From positions 1 through 6,329 of the forward strand of contig JBLHKE010000467.1 in the NCBI GenBank assembly GCA_047619485.1: a stretch of DNA of 6,329 bases, read 5' to 3'. The notes under the pieces were generated by a model. The model saw only the letters and a program-made list of their open reading frames with translations, was not told where the DNA came from and made no database searches. The position numbers and the translations under genes were made by a program. Below, in pieces: positions 6,214-6,329 of the stretch. How positions within the stretch are numbered: the first letter of the stretch is position 1; each line of letters begins with the position of its first letter. This DNA comes from JBLHKE01 sp047619485. GTDB lineage: Bacteria; Verrucomicrobiota; Verrucomicrobiia; Verrucomicrobiales; DEV007.

Positions 6214-6329
6214 TCAGTAAATAACTCCTACAATCTGCTGGTTATTTTGGCCATCACCCGCGTTAGCTTCCAACTCAACTGGCCCGCTATAATCGCTGAA
6301 ATCTGCCTTGGTGCTGGCTAAAATTCCTG
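6214..6329 (-). CDS. C-terminal end of an unidentified convergent gene (5' truncated by window)
   Basis: Reading the minus strand from 6327, an open frame of 37 codons ends at TGA (6216-6214 on the minus strand). The visible peptide begins GILASTKADFSDYSGP, continues with VELEANAGDGQNNQQ and ends IVGVIY. Both other minus frames hit a stop within the first 14 codons. The peptide is rich in Gly, Asn, Asp, Ser and alternating hydrophobics with short turns, like an exported beta-rich protein, and ends in Tyr. I do not recognise the family. The frame is convergent with the large gene, with 154 bp between the two stops. Base composition here is visibly less GC-rich than the large gene. The call rests on the frame and peptide quality only, because no start lies in the window. 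Confidence 0.55.
   Translation of the reverse strand, partial: GILASTKADFSDYSGPVELEANAGDGQNNQQIVGVIY

Noticed and set aside
6260..6267. CGTTAGC resembling the core of an integron attC site
   Set aside because: I found no matching inverse core or imperfect long palindrome upstream, and it lies inside the frame of the minus-strand gene.

Overview
This is a 6.3 kb bacterial window dominated by one very long secreted-protein gene. It most resembles the Verrucomicrobiota (Verrucomicrobiales-like). The basis is the GC-rich coding bias and a domain grammar I know mainly from that phylum: lamin-tail domains, jelly-roll modules of the 'W+Y...DDGAVVYLNG...VEVHQ' type, a divergent CotH-like region with a DMDFG motif, and a C-terminal tail of the 'ISTDLSTW...RFFIRLQVTL' type. 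The taxonomic call is inference; no rRNA or marker gene is present.

Layout. (1) Positions 1-210 (+) hold the last 69 codons of an upstream gene that I cannot identify. (2) Positions 211-506 are a gene-free leader. It has a possible weak terminator (about 266-287), a weak promoter-like pair, several small hairpins with a T6 run after the largest, and a 9-bp direct repeat (GGCCTAATC) spaced exactly 22 bp, followed by an inverted copy of its core. (3) Positions 507-6059 (+) encode a signal-peptide protein of 1850 aa (1857 if a TTG start at 486 is used). Its domain order is: signal peptide, LTD1, jelly-roll module A, divergent LTD2, the first strand of LTD3, jelly-roll module B inserted, the rest of LTD3, a carbohydrate-binding-like sandwich, an Ig-like domain, a CotH-like region, a second Ig/glucodextranase-like domain, LTD4, a short Asp/Asn-rich calcium-binding-like motif, and a beta-rich tail. 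(4) Positions 6060-6213 are a palindrome-rich convergent intergenic region. (5) Positions 6214-6329 (-) hold the last 37 codons of a convergent gene, which is too short to appear as an independent open frame.

How it fits together. The big gene is flanked by structured gaps and faces a convergent gene, so it is probably transcribed as a single-gene unit. The protein is predicted to be exported by Sec. It would act outside the cytoplasm as a multi-domain adhesive or binding scaffold carrying a CotH-like, possibly protein-kinase-like, fold. The two most notable points are the apparent nesting of one duplicated jelly-roll module inside a lamin-tail domain, and the departures of the CotH-like region from the usual CotH motifs. 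I see no mobile element, CRISPR array, rRNA or tRNA.
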